A DNA stretch of 64,000 nucleotides. Source: Nephrocerus scutellatus. Its lineage: Eukaryota > Arthropoda > Insecta > Diptera > Pipunculidae. Of this stretch, positions 47,681 through 58,720 are shown in pieces (the first letter of the stretch is position 1; every line of letters starts with the position of its first letter). Both the position numbers and the translations under genes were made by a program. Under the pieces are notes generated by a model. That model was given only the letters and a program-made list of their open reading frames with translations, was not told where the DNA came from and searched no databases. The stretch covers positions 64,729,425 to 64,793,424 of the forward strand of contig OX352765.1 in NCBI GenBank assembly GCA_947095585.1, given 5' to 3'.

Positions 47681-50600
47681 CACTTTCAGCAAAGATCCAA
47701 TTTTTTTTTACCAACAAATTTAAAAAAAAAGGTAAAACTTAGCGAATTTCATATATATGATCAAGAAGAAATACAGAGGAGAACGAGAGCGCCTAAATCT
47801 ATGCAAAAAAAAGTAGCTTCTATTATATATAATTGAGCTTTTGAAAGCTTACACCAAGAGACTTTTTAATTCTGCAAGCATTTGAGAATAGTGAAGAAGC
47901 AGTGGTTGTAAAACCTCAATTTTTTTTTTAATTTTATTTCATTCTTTTTTTGTTTTAAATTTTCAAACAATCAGTTTAATTTTTAAATTTTTCTTACCTT
48001 TTTATTTGCTTTAATTTTATTTTTTTTTAAATTTTATTAAATTACATTAAAACTTAAAACGTATGTTCATTTTGTGACTGCATTTAGTGGCCGTATGCGT
48101 GGCGCTGAGCCTTTAGTATGTGCCCTTTCCTTTTTAAATTCTCTATATTAACTTCACTTGCCCGTGGGTCGTCGGTCGGTCGTCGGTCGGTCGTCGGTCG
48201 GTCGTCTGTCGTGGATTCTTGCGATCAATTTTTAACCCACTTCCCATGGCCCGATTTTATTGAAATTTTGCACACATGTGTATTTCCGGAGACAACACTT
48301 TCTATTAAATTTTGAGGCCCCTCGGGCTGCGGGGTCGGGGGGCTCCCAAACAAAAATTTTAAAAAATTTACCCGATTTTCTTCAAATTTTACACACATGT
48401 GTATACCCAATAAACAATACTTTTTCGAAAATTTGGTAGTGATCGGGTCCCGGGTTCGGCCGCAAGGCCCTTATACATTTTTTAAATATTTATACTGGCA
48501 TCAGATATTCGTCGCCCTTTATGGACTGTGTGCGGTGCGTGCTGCGCAGTCGGCTGCGCTGCATGGTTTTGCTGGTGGTGGAGAGAGAGAGAGAAATCAT
48601 AGCGCACGCACAAATGAACCCAGCAAATGAAACGAGACATACATGTTTTATGCTTACTTCAACTTACATTTTTATTTACTGAATTGTATTTTTATTGATG
48701 TCGTTTTTTTTGTTGTCGATATCAACTTACAGATAGAACAACAAGTTTTCACAATATTCTGTCATTTGGCGTTTTCATAAATTAGTTCAGAGCAGTCAAA
48801 GAGTTCTCAAGATAAATGTTCGTGTTTCTTATTTGCTCAGAGTATGAGCGTGCTCTAAGTGCTCAGAATAAAATGATCTGAGCTTTTTCAATTTTAACAT
48901 CTGATGTCAAATGTTTGTTTCGAGGGGCTCCCATATCAATTTCTGCGATTAGAGAATTTAGATGAAAAATTTTAATTTTTATGAGTTGTTTTTTTTTAAC
49001 TTTATTTTCCCATTTAGCAATTCCCCTTTTAGCAGCAACTTCTGCCGGCAGGACCCGCATTTAAAAGTGGAAGGCAAGGTAAATGAAACTAAGTAAATAC
49101 AAATATATTGAATTAAATTAACGGCTATTAAGGGCAGTAGAGAATATAATACAGATTCAGTTGTTCATTAATTCCGTTTTTTTTTCTTTTTATTTCACTT
49201 TCACTTTCAGCAAAGATCCAATTTTTTTTTACCAACAAATTTAAAAAAAAAGGTAAAACTTAGCGAATTTCATATATATGATCAAGAAGAAATACAGAGG
49301 AGAACGAGAGCGCCTAAATCTATGCAAAAAAAAGTAGCTTCTATTATATATAATTGAGCTTTTGAAAGCTTACACCAAGAGACTTTTTAATTCTGCAAGC
49401 ATTTGAGAATAGTGAAGAAGCAGTGGTTGTAAAACCTCAATTTTTTTTTTAATTTTATTTCATTCTTTTTTTGTTTTAAATTTTCAAACAATCAGTTTAA
49501 TTTTTAAATTTTTCTTACCTTTTTATTTGCTTTAATTTTATTTTTTTTTAAATTTTATTAAATTACATTAAAACTTAAAACGTATGTTCATTTTGTGACT
49601 GCATTTAGTGGCCGTATGCGTGGCGCTGAGCCTTTAGTATGTGCCCTTTCCTTTTTAAATTCTCTATATTAACTTCACTTGCCCGTGGGTCGTCGGTCGG
49701 TCGTCGGTCGGTCGTCGGTCGGTCGTCTGTCGTGGATTCTTGCGATCAATTTTTAACCCACTTCCCATGGCCCGATTTTATTGAAATTTTGCACACATGT
49801 GTATTTCCGGAGACAACACTTTCTATTAAATTTTGAGGCCCCTCGGGCTGCGGGGTCGGGGGGCTCCCAAACAAAAATTTTAAAAAATTTACCCGATTTT
49901 CTTCAAATTTTACACACATGTGTATACCCAATAAACAATACTTTTTCGAAAATTTGGTAGTGATCGGGTCCCGGGTTCGGCCGCAAGGCCCTTATACATT
50001 TTTTAAATATTTATACTGGCATCAGATATTCGTCGCCCTTTATGGACTGTGTGCGGTGCGTGCTGCGCAGTCGGCTGCGCTGCATGGTTTTGCTGGTGGT
50101 GGAGAGAGAGAGAGAAATCATAGCGCACGCACAAATGAACCCAGCAAATGAAACGAGACATACATGTTTTATGCTTACTTCAACTTACATTTTTATTTAC
50201 TGAATTGTATTTTTATTGATGTCGTTTTTTTTGTTGTCGATATCAACTTACAGATAGAACAACAAGTTTTCACAATATTCTGTCATTTGGCGTTTTCATA
50301 AATTAGTTCAGAGCAGTCAAAGAGTTCTCAAGATAAATGTTCGTGTTTCTTATTTGCTCAGAGTATGAGCGTGCTCTAAGTGCTCAGAATAAAATGATCT
50401 GAGCTTTTTCAATTTTAACATCTGATGTCAAATGTTTGTTTCGAGGGGCTCCCATATCAATTTCTGCGATTAGAGAATTTAGATGAAAAATTTTAATTTT
50501 TATGAGTTGTTTTTTTTAACTTTATTTTCCCATTTAGCAATTCCCCTTTTAGCAGCAACTTCTGCCGGCAGGACCCGCATTTAAAAGTGGAAGGCAAGGT

Positions 50601-50715
50601 AAATGAAACTAAGTAAATACAAATATATTGAATTAAATTAACGGCTATTAAGGGCAGTAGAGAATATAATACAGATTCAGTTGTTCATTAATTCCGTTTT
50701 TTTTTCTTTTTATTT
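47681..50715 (+). repeat. 1.52-kb tandem duplication in LTR 3
   Basis: Unit 1 (47681-49195) and unit 2 (49202-50715) begin with CACTTTCAGCAAAGATCC and are nearly identical, differing by an extra GGTCGTCGGTC unit and T-run lengths. The joint shows a short CACTTT repetition (49196-49207). Confidence 0.92.
48125..48990 (+). repeat. CATG-minisatellite element in LTR 3 (two copies)
   Basis: An insert absent from LTR 1 and 2, starting near ATATTAACTTCACTTGCCCG and closing with ATTTTTATGAGTTGTTTTTT. T-rich AACTTTA sequence lies on both sides of the insertion point. It contains a CGGTCGGT microsatellite, two CATG units (48255-48440), GA repeats and a GCTCAGAGTATGAGCG-like tail. The duplicate lies at 49646-50510. 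Termini match pieces at 53.23 and 54.13 kb. Confidence 0.65.
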
Positions 50716-51543
50716 TAATTCTCCTAAAAATTGATTTAATTGATCATAGTTAACCATAGTAATCATTGAGATACAATTAATGTTGAAGTATATGCAAAAT
50801 TTTTGAATTGTTTTCCTTGGAATTTTTTTTTGGCGAGTAAATACTCATTAATAAAATTATAACGTATGAGAACCAGCTGAGATTTTTATTGTCTTTGCCT
50901 GGCGGGTTGAAGATACCTCAATTTGAGGCCCTTCTAATTTTGCTAATCCAAATAGGTTGTATCAACTATGCGGGGCTAAATTGAATTAGCAAGGTATGTG
51001 GCTGGGATCAGGGATCCCCGTGTAAGTATCCGACGTTCCGCCAAAAATGACTTTAACTGACTGACTGACTGGTGACACAGACATATGGACAGACCTCAGT
51101 CGGTCTAGTCCTTGACAATTTTGTGAAGCTTCGGTACAGGTGTAACGAGGTCATTCCTTCCTTAGTTTTAGTTTAGATTTAAGAATTCCCTTTTTTTGTG
51201 AAGTACAAATACTTTATACAAAAAAAAAAAAAAAAAGGAACACACCTTTTTTTAAATCAGTTTTAATGTAGGAATAGTTTAGCATAAGTTTCAAAGAAGG
51301 AATGACCTGCTTGCACCTGAATCGAAGGACTCTTCCTTGTATCCATTCCTCCTCCACAAAGTTTCCCTATTAATTCCCACCCTTTCCTTTTATAGACACG
51401 ATAAATAAAATTTTTGTTCATGTCGAGGTGTCACTGGTAAGTGACAAGGACCACCCGTCCGGCGAGCTTAGCCGAGCAGCCGCGAGCGTGTCGCGACGTC
51501 CTTGCCAGTGGCAGAACCCCTAGTGGGACCTCGCTCCATAACA

Positions 51544-51547
51544 CAGT
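51544..51547 (+). other. Target-site duplication, right copy (CAGT)
   Basis: CAGT follows the final ATAACA of LTR 3 and continues directly into RTE codons. Confidence 0.85.
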
Positions 51548-53241
51548 ATGATGTAAAAATCATTCTGGGGGATATGAATGCTAAAATAGGTAGGGAGCCA
51601 GTTTTTAGGCAGTACATTGGCACCCATAGCATCTTCACGGAAGACTGCATCCGCGAACCAGATTCGAGTCAACACGGCCGCCGTTCGCAATGAAGAGACC
51701 AGAAACAACTACGGTCAAGCGATAGGACTCGCCCTAAATGTAGGGAGAGTAAGTTCTGGGGCTGAGATGTCGGGCGTAGAAGAGAAATGGACACGCCTTA
51801 AAAATACTGTCATTAGTACGGCTGACTCCATCTTAGGCAGTAGTCGTAGAGATCGAAACGACTAGTTCGATGACGAATGTAAGCTAGCGACTGAACGTAA
51901 GGATGTTGCGTACCGAGCAATGCAACAATCTCATAGAACGCGGGCACGCGAAGATGAATATAAAGAGCTCTGAAGATATGAAAAAACAGTTCACCGGCGA
52001 AAGAATGCAGCCTGGGAGAAGAATCTCGTCCGTGAACTGGAACAGTACAGAGAGCAAGGACCACAAGGCACGGAAGTTCTACCAAAGGGTCCGCGGTATG
52101 ACGCAATATTAATGGAAAAATGTCTAGAGTTTCAAAACTCACTACACCATATTTTTATAGACTTTAAAGCCGCCTATGAGAGCATAGCCAGAGTAGAACT
52201 TTATAAAGCCATGAGAGAATTCGGCATCCCAAAAAAACTGACTATGTAGGCTGACCATGACCAATGTTATAAGCCAAGTAAAAATATCCGGATCACTATC
52301 AAGCCCACTCAACATCTATAACGGGCTCCGACAAGGGGATGGACTGGCCCGCGTCCTCTTCAACCTGGCGTTGGAGAAAGTGATCCGAGACTCTGACGTA
52401 ACGGCGAGAGGAACAATCCTCTATAAGTCCATTCAGATACTCGCTTACGCAGACCATATTGACATCGTTGGTAGAAACCAAAGAGCTGTACAGGAAGCTT
52501 TCATCCAGATAGAGCAGGCGGCAAGAAATCTGGGGCTGCACATTAATGAGAGCAAAACAAATCACATGGTGGCCACGTCTGCGATCCAACATTGGTCCCT
52601 CAATTCAGATAGTGGAGTGCGAATTTGAAGTAGTGCAATCCTTTAACTATCTCGGGTCAACTTTAACAGCCGATAACAGCATGGAACCAGAAATACACGC
52701 ACGGTCCCTTAAAGCCAACAAAGCCTACTATAACCTGTCAAGACTCTTCAAATCCAGGAACTTAACCATAACATCCAAGCTGCTGATATATAAGACAATG
52801 GTCATACCAGTACTTACATATGGATCCGAGACTTGGGTACTTAGCAAAAAGCATTCTGACCTCTTAGCCGCGTTCGAGAGAATTGTTGGCCCCGTATGTG
52901 AGGAAGGACGATTCCGGAGACTCTATAATGATGAGATCTACGAGCGTTACCGCGATGTCGACATCGTGAAGAAAATTAAGCGGAGCCTACCGGTGGGCAG
53001 GATACCTAGCTCGCATGAGCGAAGAGGATCCTGCTCGGAAAGTCCTTTGCGGTAGGATTTATGGAACACGACAGCGAGGCCGGCCAAGCCTACGTTGGAA
53101 GGATGGCGTAGACCAGGACGCCCAGAGTTTAGGGATGCCAGACTGGATGACATCGGCTCGGGACCGGTGGAGAACTTTTTGCGGGAGGCAAGGACCGGAC
53201 CCCGGTTGTAGAGCCAAATATGATTATGATGATGATATTAA
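51548..53241 (+). pseudogene. RTE-type LINE, rest of EN and RT
   Basis: Codons resume with YDVKIILGDMNAKIG, the second EN motif set, matching the break at 28704. A decayed linker follows (51617-52120), then FIDFKAAYESI (about 52157). RT at 52257-52628 has NGLRQGDGLARVLFNLALE and the catalytic box as YADH instead of YADD (about 52445). A thumb with NYLGSTLTADN and YGSETWVLSKKH (52640-52850) comes next, and the RTE-type tail with RGRPSLRWKDGVDQDA (about 53072-53120). Frames change at least four times. It ends in a TGA/ATG-rich microsatellite (53219-53238), the usual RTE 3' end. Confidence 0.78.
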
Positions 53242-54140
53242 CTTCGCGTGCCCGTGGCGACATTTGAAAATCCTCAGACTTAAGTCGACTGCACTTCTTT
53301 TCTTCACAATTGCGATTGAGACAAGGCCTCCATTTTTGGGACAGTGATCTCAAATCGACAAACAATTAATAATATTGAGTAGCCGTGCCTCTACTGCAAC
53401 CACTGCCGACGGTAGCTTATGCATAACCCATTGGGTACAGTAGCCACACTAGACAAGGATTTTTGCCAACATTTCTTCAAATAAAAAAACAACAAAGACA
53501 ATAAAATAACAACAGCCACCTGGAGTTGTGTATACACACAAGCGACAAAAAAAACAACAACAACACGGTATGACGCATACGAAATGCAGTTCCGATGTAA
53601 CTAATAATGGAAAAGAAAACAGCATAGCAACATCGGTGATTTACCGGACGATGGAAAATATTGAAAAGAACAACCCGGTTATAAACCGGTTCACGTCCCG
53701 GTTCACAGATCAAGTACACAGCCTCTTCTTCTTCGGACAGACGCCTGATAGTGAACTGAGCGCAGAATCCTCTTTTCACTGGCCAAAATACGTGGACATA
53801 ACGGCTCGGCTGACAGTGAAGTGCGCGTAGAATCCTGGTCAGATTATTCCTGTGCAGACAGATTACTTCGATCCCGCTGGATCAAGGCATGAAACCATAG
53901 GACACACTACTTAGAATCTTAGAGTCATTTTATAATCATTTTTTTTTTTTTAAAGAAAAATAAATATTTGATTCAGAGTTCCATAACAAATAAATCTTTT
54001 ATTGTAACGACCCTAAATTAAACAAACCCTGGTTACACTGAGATACCCCGGCTGGGAAAAACCTCCTTACAATTTGCACATTGTGTATCAATTAGAGAAT
54101 TTTCACGAAAAACTTTAATTTTTATGGGTTGTTTTATTTC
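53242..54140 (+). other. CATG-family termini around unassigned LTR-like sequence
   Basis: The left side begins ATATTAACTTCGCGTGCCCG and the right side ends TTTAATTTTTATGGGTTGTT, the two termini of the CATG-minisatellite family, but no CATG unit lies between. The interior has AATAAA signals (53960, 53990), an AACCGGTTCACGTCCCGGTT repeat (53682) and no recognisable protein. A solo LTR inside a CATG element is one reading. Confidence 0.35.
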
Positions 54141-54210
54141 AGTTCGATTTCAAGAATTTTCTCTTTCATTTTGTTTTTTTCGGGTGCCAATTGCACCATT
54201 CTTTCATGGT

Positions 54211-55156
54211 TTAACTCCTTTTGTAATATATCATTAGTAGTTTTTTGGCGACCACTAAGTCGGTCAATTGCCCTATATATATTTTTTTAATAAAATTTAC
54301 TTCTTTGCTTCGCTCATTCTGAGTTTTAATGAATGTTTCGATATTTTCGGAAAGCTTTTGTTGAATGTTGATCTGCCTTTCCAAGAGCTTTAATGATTTC
54401 GGCTCTTTTGGTTGTGAGGATTCAGCCAACTTTCCGATTTCAATTTGCCTTTCGAGTTCGAGAATGTCATCGGAATCATTAATTTCTTCTGCGTTTATTA
54501 TAGGTATTACAACTGGACTCTCATCATTGTATGTTCGCTTACGCGGAACTCCGAGTTTTTGCGAATTTGTTAGTCCCTCGACATCGTCTCTCAAACAAAC
54601 AAGTTGAATAATATCCTCTTCCAGAGGGGTGAATACAACTTGTATGAGTTTGCCGCTACCCGTACGTTTCAACTCTTGTTTGTTAAACGCTGGTTTTTTC
54701 CATAACGAAATTTTATGATCGCTCCAATCCTAAATAAGACATAAAAATTTCTACTTTACCTAATTTGGCGTTTCAACGGTGTGCTCGGCAACGGTATTTT
54801 CGTATCGTATGATACCAATTAACCCCCACACCTCCTTATAAATACTTAGAAAAATGCATTTTTCTAAAAAAAAAACTCAAAACTTTGGATGCCCCTCCTA
54901 CCCAAAGGGGGCGTCTCCCCCAAACAAGATGGCGATTTTCGCAATCTGCTCAATTAGGGCTTTACGGTTAGGGGTGTCAAGAAGGCCAAATCGAATGCCG
55001 GACGTACCATTGTTTAGCCTTCAATTTCTCTTTCAATTGTGGCCATACTTCTTGAATAACTTCAACACCTGATTTTGTTAAGTTTTTCGCGATATCTGGG
55101 TGCTCCTTAATAATTTCTACCATTTTCTCAAAATGCGCTCTAGTGTTGTACGTTTC
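54211..55156 (-). pseudogene. Myb/SANT-like DNA-binding gene (zeste/apontic type)
   Basis: On the minus strand, one exon (55156-55008) after TTTTTTATAG encodes FEKMVEIIKEHPDIAKN and VWPQLKEKLKAKQ. A second (54729-54211) after TCTTATTTAG encodes DWSDHKISLWKKPAFNK, TGSGKLIQVVFTPLEEDII, then a Glu/Leu/Lys-rich C-terminal segment likely to form a coiled coil. This is the layout of Myb_DNA-bind_5 proteins, which bind DNA and often accompany or derive from Harbinger-type transposons. The donor CAATG-GTACGT is good, but joining the two exons as seen is off by one base. Either an exon boundary is misread or the gene is broken. The first exon was not found. Confidence 0.6.
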
Positions 55157-55259
55157 CTATAAAAAATCAATATTACTTATGTTTATAATTTTCATTTGTT
55201 TATTAATATTTCAATAGTATTGAAGCCGCAGTAAATTTGATTCGTATTTAAGATGTCAT

Positions 55260-55900
55260 TTTTGTATAGGGTGCGTTTCACTTGCGGATTCTATAATACG
55301 TATTTTTCAAACTGCTTTACCGACATACGTTCACTTTTGATTCGGCGTATTCAATAATATGAAATATGTCAAAATCGAATGATATGTTCGACCAGTGTGG
55401 TTTTAGCCAACCCATGACTCTCGTAAGAAGGGAACATAGACTTAACAGTTTGCAATCTTGTTTGTTGCCCATTAGTCAAACTAAGAAATTTGCTATCGAC
55501 TGGTTCAGCTAAGTCGTTATCTGCATGGAGCTGTAATTCACCCATAATGTCCGGTGCTAAGCTAAATGCTCGCCAGATATGAATTCCCAATTATAAGTCT
55601 TGGGAAAGACTGGGGATGAGGTAGAAATCGTTTCTCGAGTCTGTCCACGAAATGCCAGTTCCAATCTAACCTTTCCTCTTACGGGTTGTCGAGTTCCTTT
55701 CGCCGTCCTGCCACTGCTGCCGAATTTGATGATGTTGCTACCATCTCGCAAAAAATCCTCAGCTGCTTTGGAACCTAACCAGCTAATGGTCGCGCCCTGT
55801 CAAGTAACCCTAGTACTGACTGGTCTAAAAACGTCACCTTCCATTGCCACAGCAATACAATATAGTCATTCCCGAAATTACTCAAAATTCCTCCCCTAGA
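55260..55900 (-). pseudogene. Osvaldo-like gypsy protease/RT scrap
   Basis: Minus strand. The protease region starts near 55830 with an L-L-D context broken by a 1-base change within the D-S-G-A motif, then ATISWLGSKAAEDFLRDG. It continues to FSLAPDIMGELQLHAD (about 55575-55530) and the RT lead-in TVKSMFPSYESHGLAKTTLV (about 55460-55400). This order parallels the pol of the tandem array, so it is a second, older member of that group. The stretch beyond 55380 is unreadable. Confidence 0.55.
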
Positions 55901-56002
55901 GACCATCAAAATTTAACCACTATGTTACGAAATATCACACTGCAGTTGCCTAATTATCTGATAGTCAGGTTGGAAACACCATTAACAACCTGTCATTCCA
56001 CT

Positions 56003-56207
56003 TGTAAAAAAACCCGTGATAAATAAAACAAGTCGGGTTAAATTCATAGATTTATTACAATGCGAAAGAATAATGTTGATCGTAGTAAAGGAGAATCGCA
56101 ACTAACTGACATGACACTAGTCTGAGCTTATAGAATTCGTGACTTACGTATAAGAAAGAGATCGACACATTAGTCTGAGCAGTCAGCTTATTACTTAATT
56201 TTTAACA
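56003..56207 (-). repeat. Candidate BEL/Pao 3' LTR (about 205 bp)
   Basis: On the minus strand it starts TGTTAAAAATTAAG, overlapping the end of the pol frame as in BEL elements, and ends TTTTTTTACA. An AATAAA signal lies near 56050. No second copy is present to confirm the limits. Confidence 0.45.
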
Positions 56208-58720
56208 TCCTCGACCGGGCGCAGATGAAGTTACTGAGGATAAAGGAGTTGAATCGGCCGTAGAAACTGCTTACCGTCAGGAAGTCTAAATTAGCAAGAC
56301 CTCACCCTTTGGTCTCTACCTAGAAAAGCTTGTTCAACGAGTGCCATTTTCCAGTTTATGCGAGGAGTAGATTGATCAGCCACCAAAACGACATCACCCT
56401 CTTTCAGCTGGACCGAAAGCTTGAAGATACTCAAGCCGCCATCGCTTTTTTAACTTAGTAGCGTATCTCATTCGCTGCTTCCAGGCATTTCAAAGGATCT
56501 CTGCGCGATAAATCTATAGGTAAACTTCGGGACTCAAAAAGAAAACAAGAAAGCGTCAGGGGGATAGGTCCATTGGATCTGCGCTCACATATGTAAGAGG
56601 ACGGCTATTGACAATTTCTTCGGTCTCGACGATGATTGTTCTTTGCTGCTCAAAATTAAGTTTTGCTTTGGCGATTTTAAAATTTTTCATTGCCCAGATC
56701 TCTCCCAGAAACAACCCCACCACAGCGCACGTTCCACTATGAAATTCCACTTGATCTTTCTTCGTGAAAGGAATTCCTGGATGACTTCTTCGTCCCAAAG
56801 AGAGTCAGGACTATGCAACTCAATAGCAGCTCTCCGAAAGGCGCGAGCGTTGTCGGACAATATCATTGTAGGCACCCCACGTCTGCCGATGAACCGCCTA
56901 AGAGCCATCAAAAAATGATCAGTCGATAAATTTCTCGTTAGTTCCAAATGCACAGCGTGCACCGCTTCACCACTTCTTTAAAACTCGGCCCTTCTGCAAT
57001 AGGCAAATTTCATTAAAAAAAATAATGTTTTTGGACTTACTGAATGGTTTTCTGCATTTTGTATTTCTGCAGCTGACAAAGGCGGAATTGGGATTTCGAA
57101 CGCGGATGAAATCCTAGACGATCTTAGCCTTTCTTTAGTGTTTCGGACAAAGCGACTAATGTACGCTGTAACTTGGAGTAAAAGGTTCCAAGAACTACAT
57201 ATATCCTTCAAAGCTTACTAGTGTGTCTTCCTTGATATTCGTTGAAGGGGCTGGCTCATCCAAAAGAGCCAAAGTGACAGCGGTAGATACCAGCTGCTCT
57301 TTGGCCATAGAGCAATTATCCTTCTCACTGAGCCACTGCGATCCACGAGCCCACAGCGAAGATTTACGAAGAGCATCACCAATAATCCCTCTCGTAAATA
57401 GGTCCGCTGGGTTCTTTTTACCAAAGAGTAACTTCGTCCCACGATGTCTTCTTTTTCCATAAACTCTGAAAAAGAATCTTTAGTTTGATAATAGAAGGAC
57501 CAAGAATACCTATTGGATCAAAGATCCTTGTGATAGTTTGGAGCACGTGGCGTTTTGCCCCTTTGGTTGAACTGAAAACAAGCATTGCCTCAATCGAATC
57601 CATAGGAACGGACAACTCGTCGCTATATGAACCAATATAGCCCTAATAATTTTTGCTTGTAAGGCGTACTGATGGTGCTCGTCGCCTCTCGTATCTTGCT
57701 GTTATTCGAGTTGCATTTATGAAGGGTCATCGATGCTCCTTTTAGGACGGTGGTTACTTCTTTGCAAATTCGTCTTCCTTCATCATCGCTATCTACGCTA
57801 ATGAGTAAGTTATCCATGTATATGCTGTATTTCAGTACAGAGCAGGTTTCAGCTTAATTTACTTCCTCATGCTTAAGATGATGCTTGATCGTCGCACATA
57901 AAAGAAATGGACTGCAATTTACCCCGAACGTAACTCTAGTCATCCGGAACTCGGCAATCCTTGGCTTATCGGTGACTAAACTTAACTTTGATTCAAAACA
58001 TAGGAAACGATGGCTGTCACGATCTTCCGTTTTTAAAGAGATTTGAAGGAAGGCCTTTTCGATGTCTGCCACAATACTTATGAGGCCTAGGCGAAAATTC
58101 AGTAGGATCTTTAGAATGTCCAGCAGAAAATTTGCTCCTGTCTAAAGGTGATTATTCAGAGAGACGGTTCCACCACTTTGCGATGACGCGTCGCACATTT
58201 GTGGCAGTTTTGTGGTATTTCCTTCTTTATAAATAGGTCTATGCGACATATAAAACACACGCGGTCTATGGCAAATGAAATCGATTGGTTCTGCAACGTT
58301 AATTAATTGCCTTATAGCAGCGTCGTACTCCAAAAGTCTTGCTGGTTCTCTTGACAAACGTCAAAACAGTGAGAGTAAGCGCTGCAACGCCTGTCCCTTG
58401 TTATCATTTTGGATATGATCCCTTTTCCAGGGCAAGCTTACGATGTACCTTGAGCCTACTCGGCCGATGCATTTCTCGATAAGGCTGTCCGTTTGCTCTT
58501 GGTTTTCTTCTTTATTGCTCTTAATACCAATAGCTTCTAGCAACCAGAGCTGAGAAGGATCTACTTTTATTGCGGTTAAACCAAGAAGACTGCTGGAAGT
58601 ACAACAAGAGTTTTCATTAAATGCAAGGAGGCTATCACTTACGGAGAGATAGACACCCTGTAAGGCCCATCCAAATACTGTCTCTATAGCCCTCAATCGT
58701 TTGGTCAAATGACGCTGATT
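56204..58720 (-). pseudogene. pol: BEL/Pao pol remnant
   Basis: Minus strand. The RT lead region (58708-58142) has FGWALQG, LWLLEAIGI and MCDASSQS. The palm has MADIEKAFLQISL (58072) and the catalytic box as YMDNLL (about 57818) where BEL has YVDDLL. The connection reads RIFDPIGILGPSIIKLKILF (about 57525). RNase H and spacer are degenerate (57460-56978). Integrase (56962-56556) keeps VHLELTRNLSTDHF, LSDNARAF and a FWER Glu. The C-terminal GDVVLVADQSTPRINW and RPIQLLYP end near 56204. There are many frame changes. gag and protease are absent. Confidence 0.8.

Larger units (their letters stand above)
28705..51543 (+). mobile_element. Tandem Osvaldo/Ulysses-like gypsy array (LTR-I-LTR-I-LTR)
   Basis: Three LTRs (28705-31754, 37363-40366, 45992-51543) alternate with two almost identical internal regions (31755-37362 and 40367-45991). 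Only the outer ends have a CAGT duplication. All LTRs begin TGTTACG and end ATAACA. The tRNA-Lys-type PBS, the pol wording and the very long LTRs point to the Osvaldo/Ulysses group of Ty3/gypsy. No envelope gene is present. Both internal copies are dead and share their main lesions, so the array formed after inactivation. Confidence 0.88.
45992..51543 (+). repeat. LTR 3 (right, 5.55 kb, expanded)
   Basis: Same termini as the others. Three changes enlarge it. There are three instead of two copies of the roughly 107-bp block (47262-47585). A CATG-minisatellite insert of about 865 bp is present. A 1.52-kb tandem duplication doubles that insert. About 55 bp present in LTR 1/2 before the 107-bp blocks is missing. 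Without insert and duplication the length would be about 3.1 kb. Confidence 0.88.

Noticed and set aside
28705..51543. Two independent insertions instead of a tandem array
   Set aside because: Independent insertions would give four LTRs and two target duplications; here three LTRs, one duplication and a hybrid middle LTR are seen.
53528..53830. Overlapping 100-codon frames on both strands
   Set aside because: No recognisable domain, and both strands equally open; treated as non-coding LTR-like sequence.
55600..55899. 99-codon plus-strand frame
   Set aside because: Opposite strand of the gypsy protease scrap, which has clear family wording on the minus strand.
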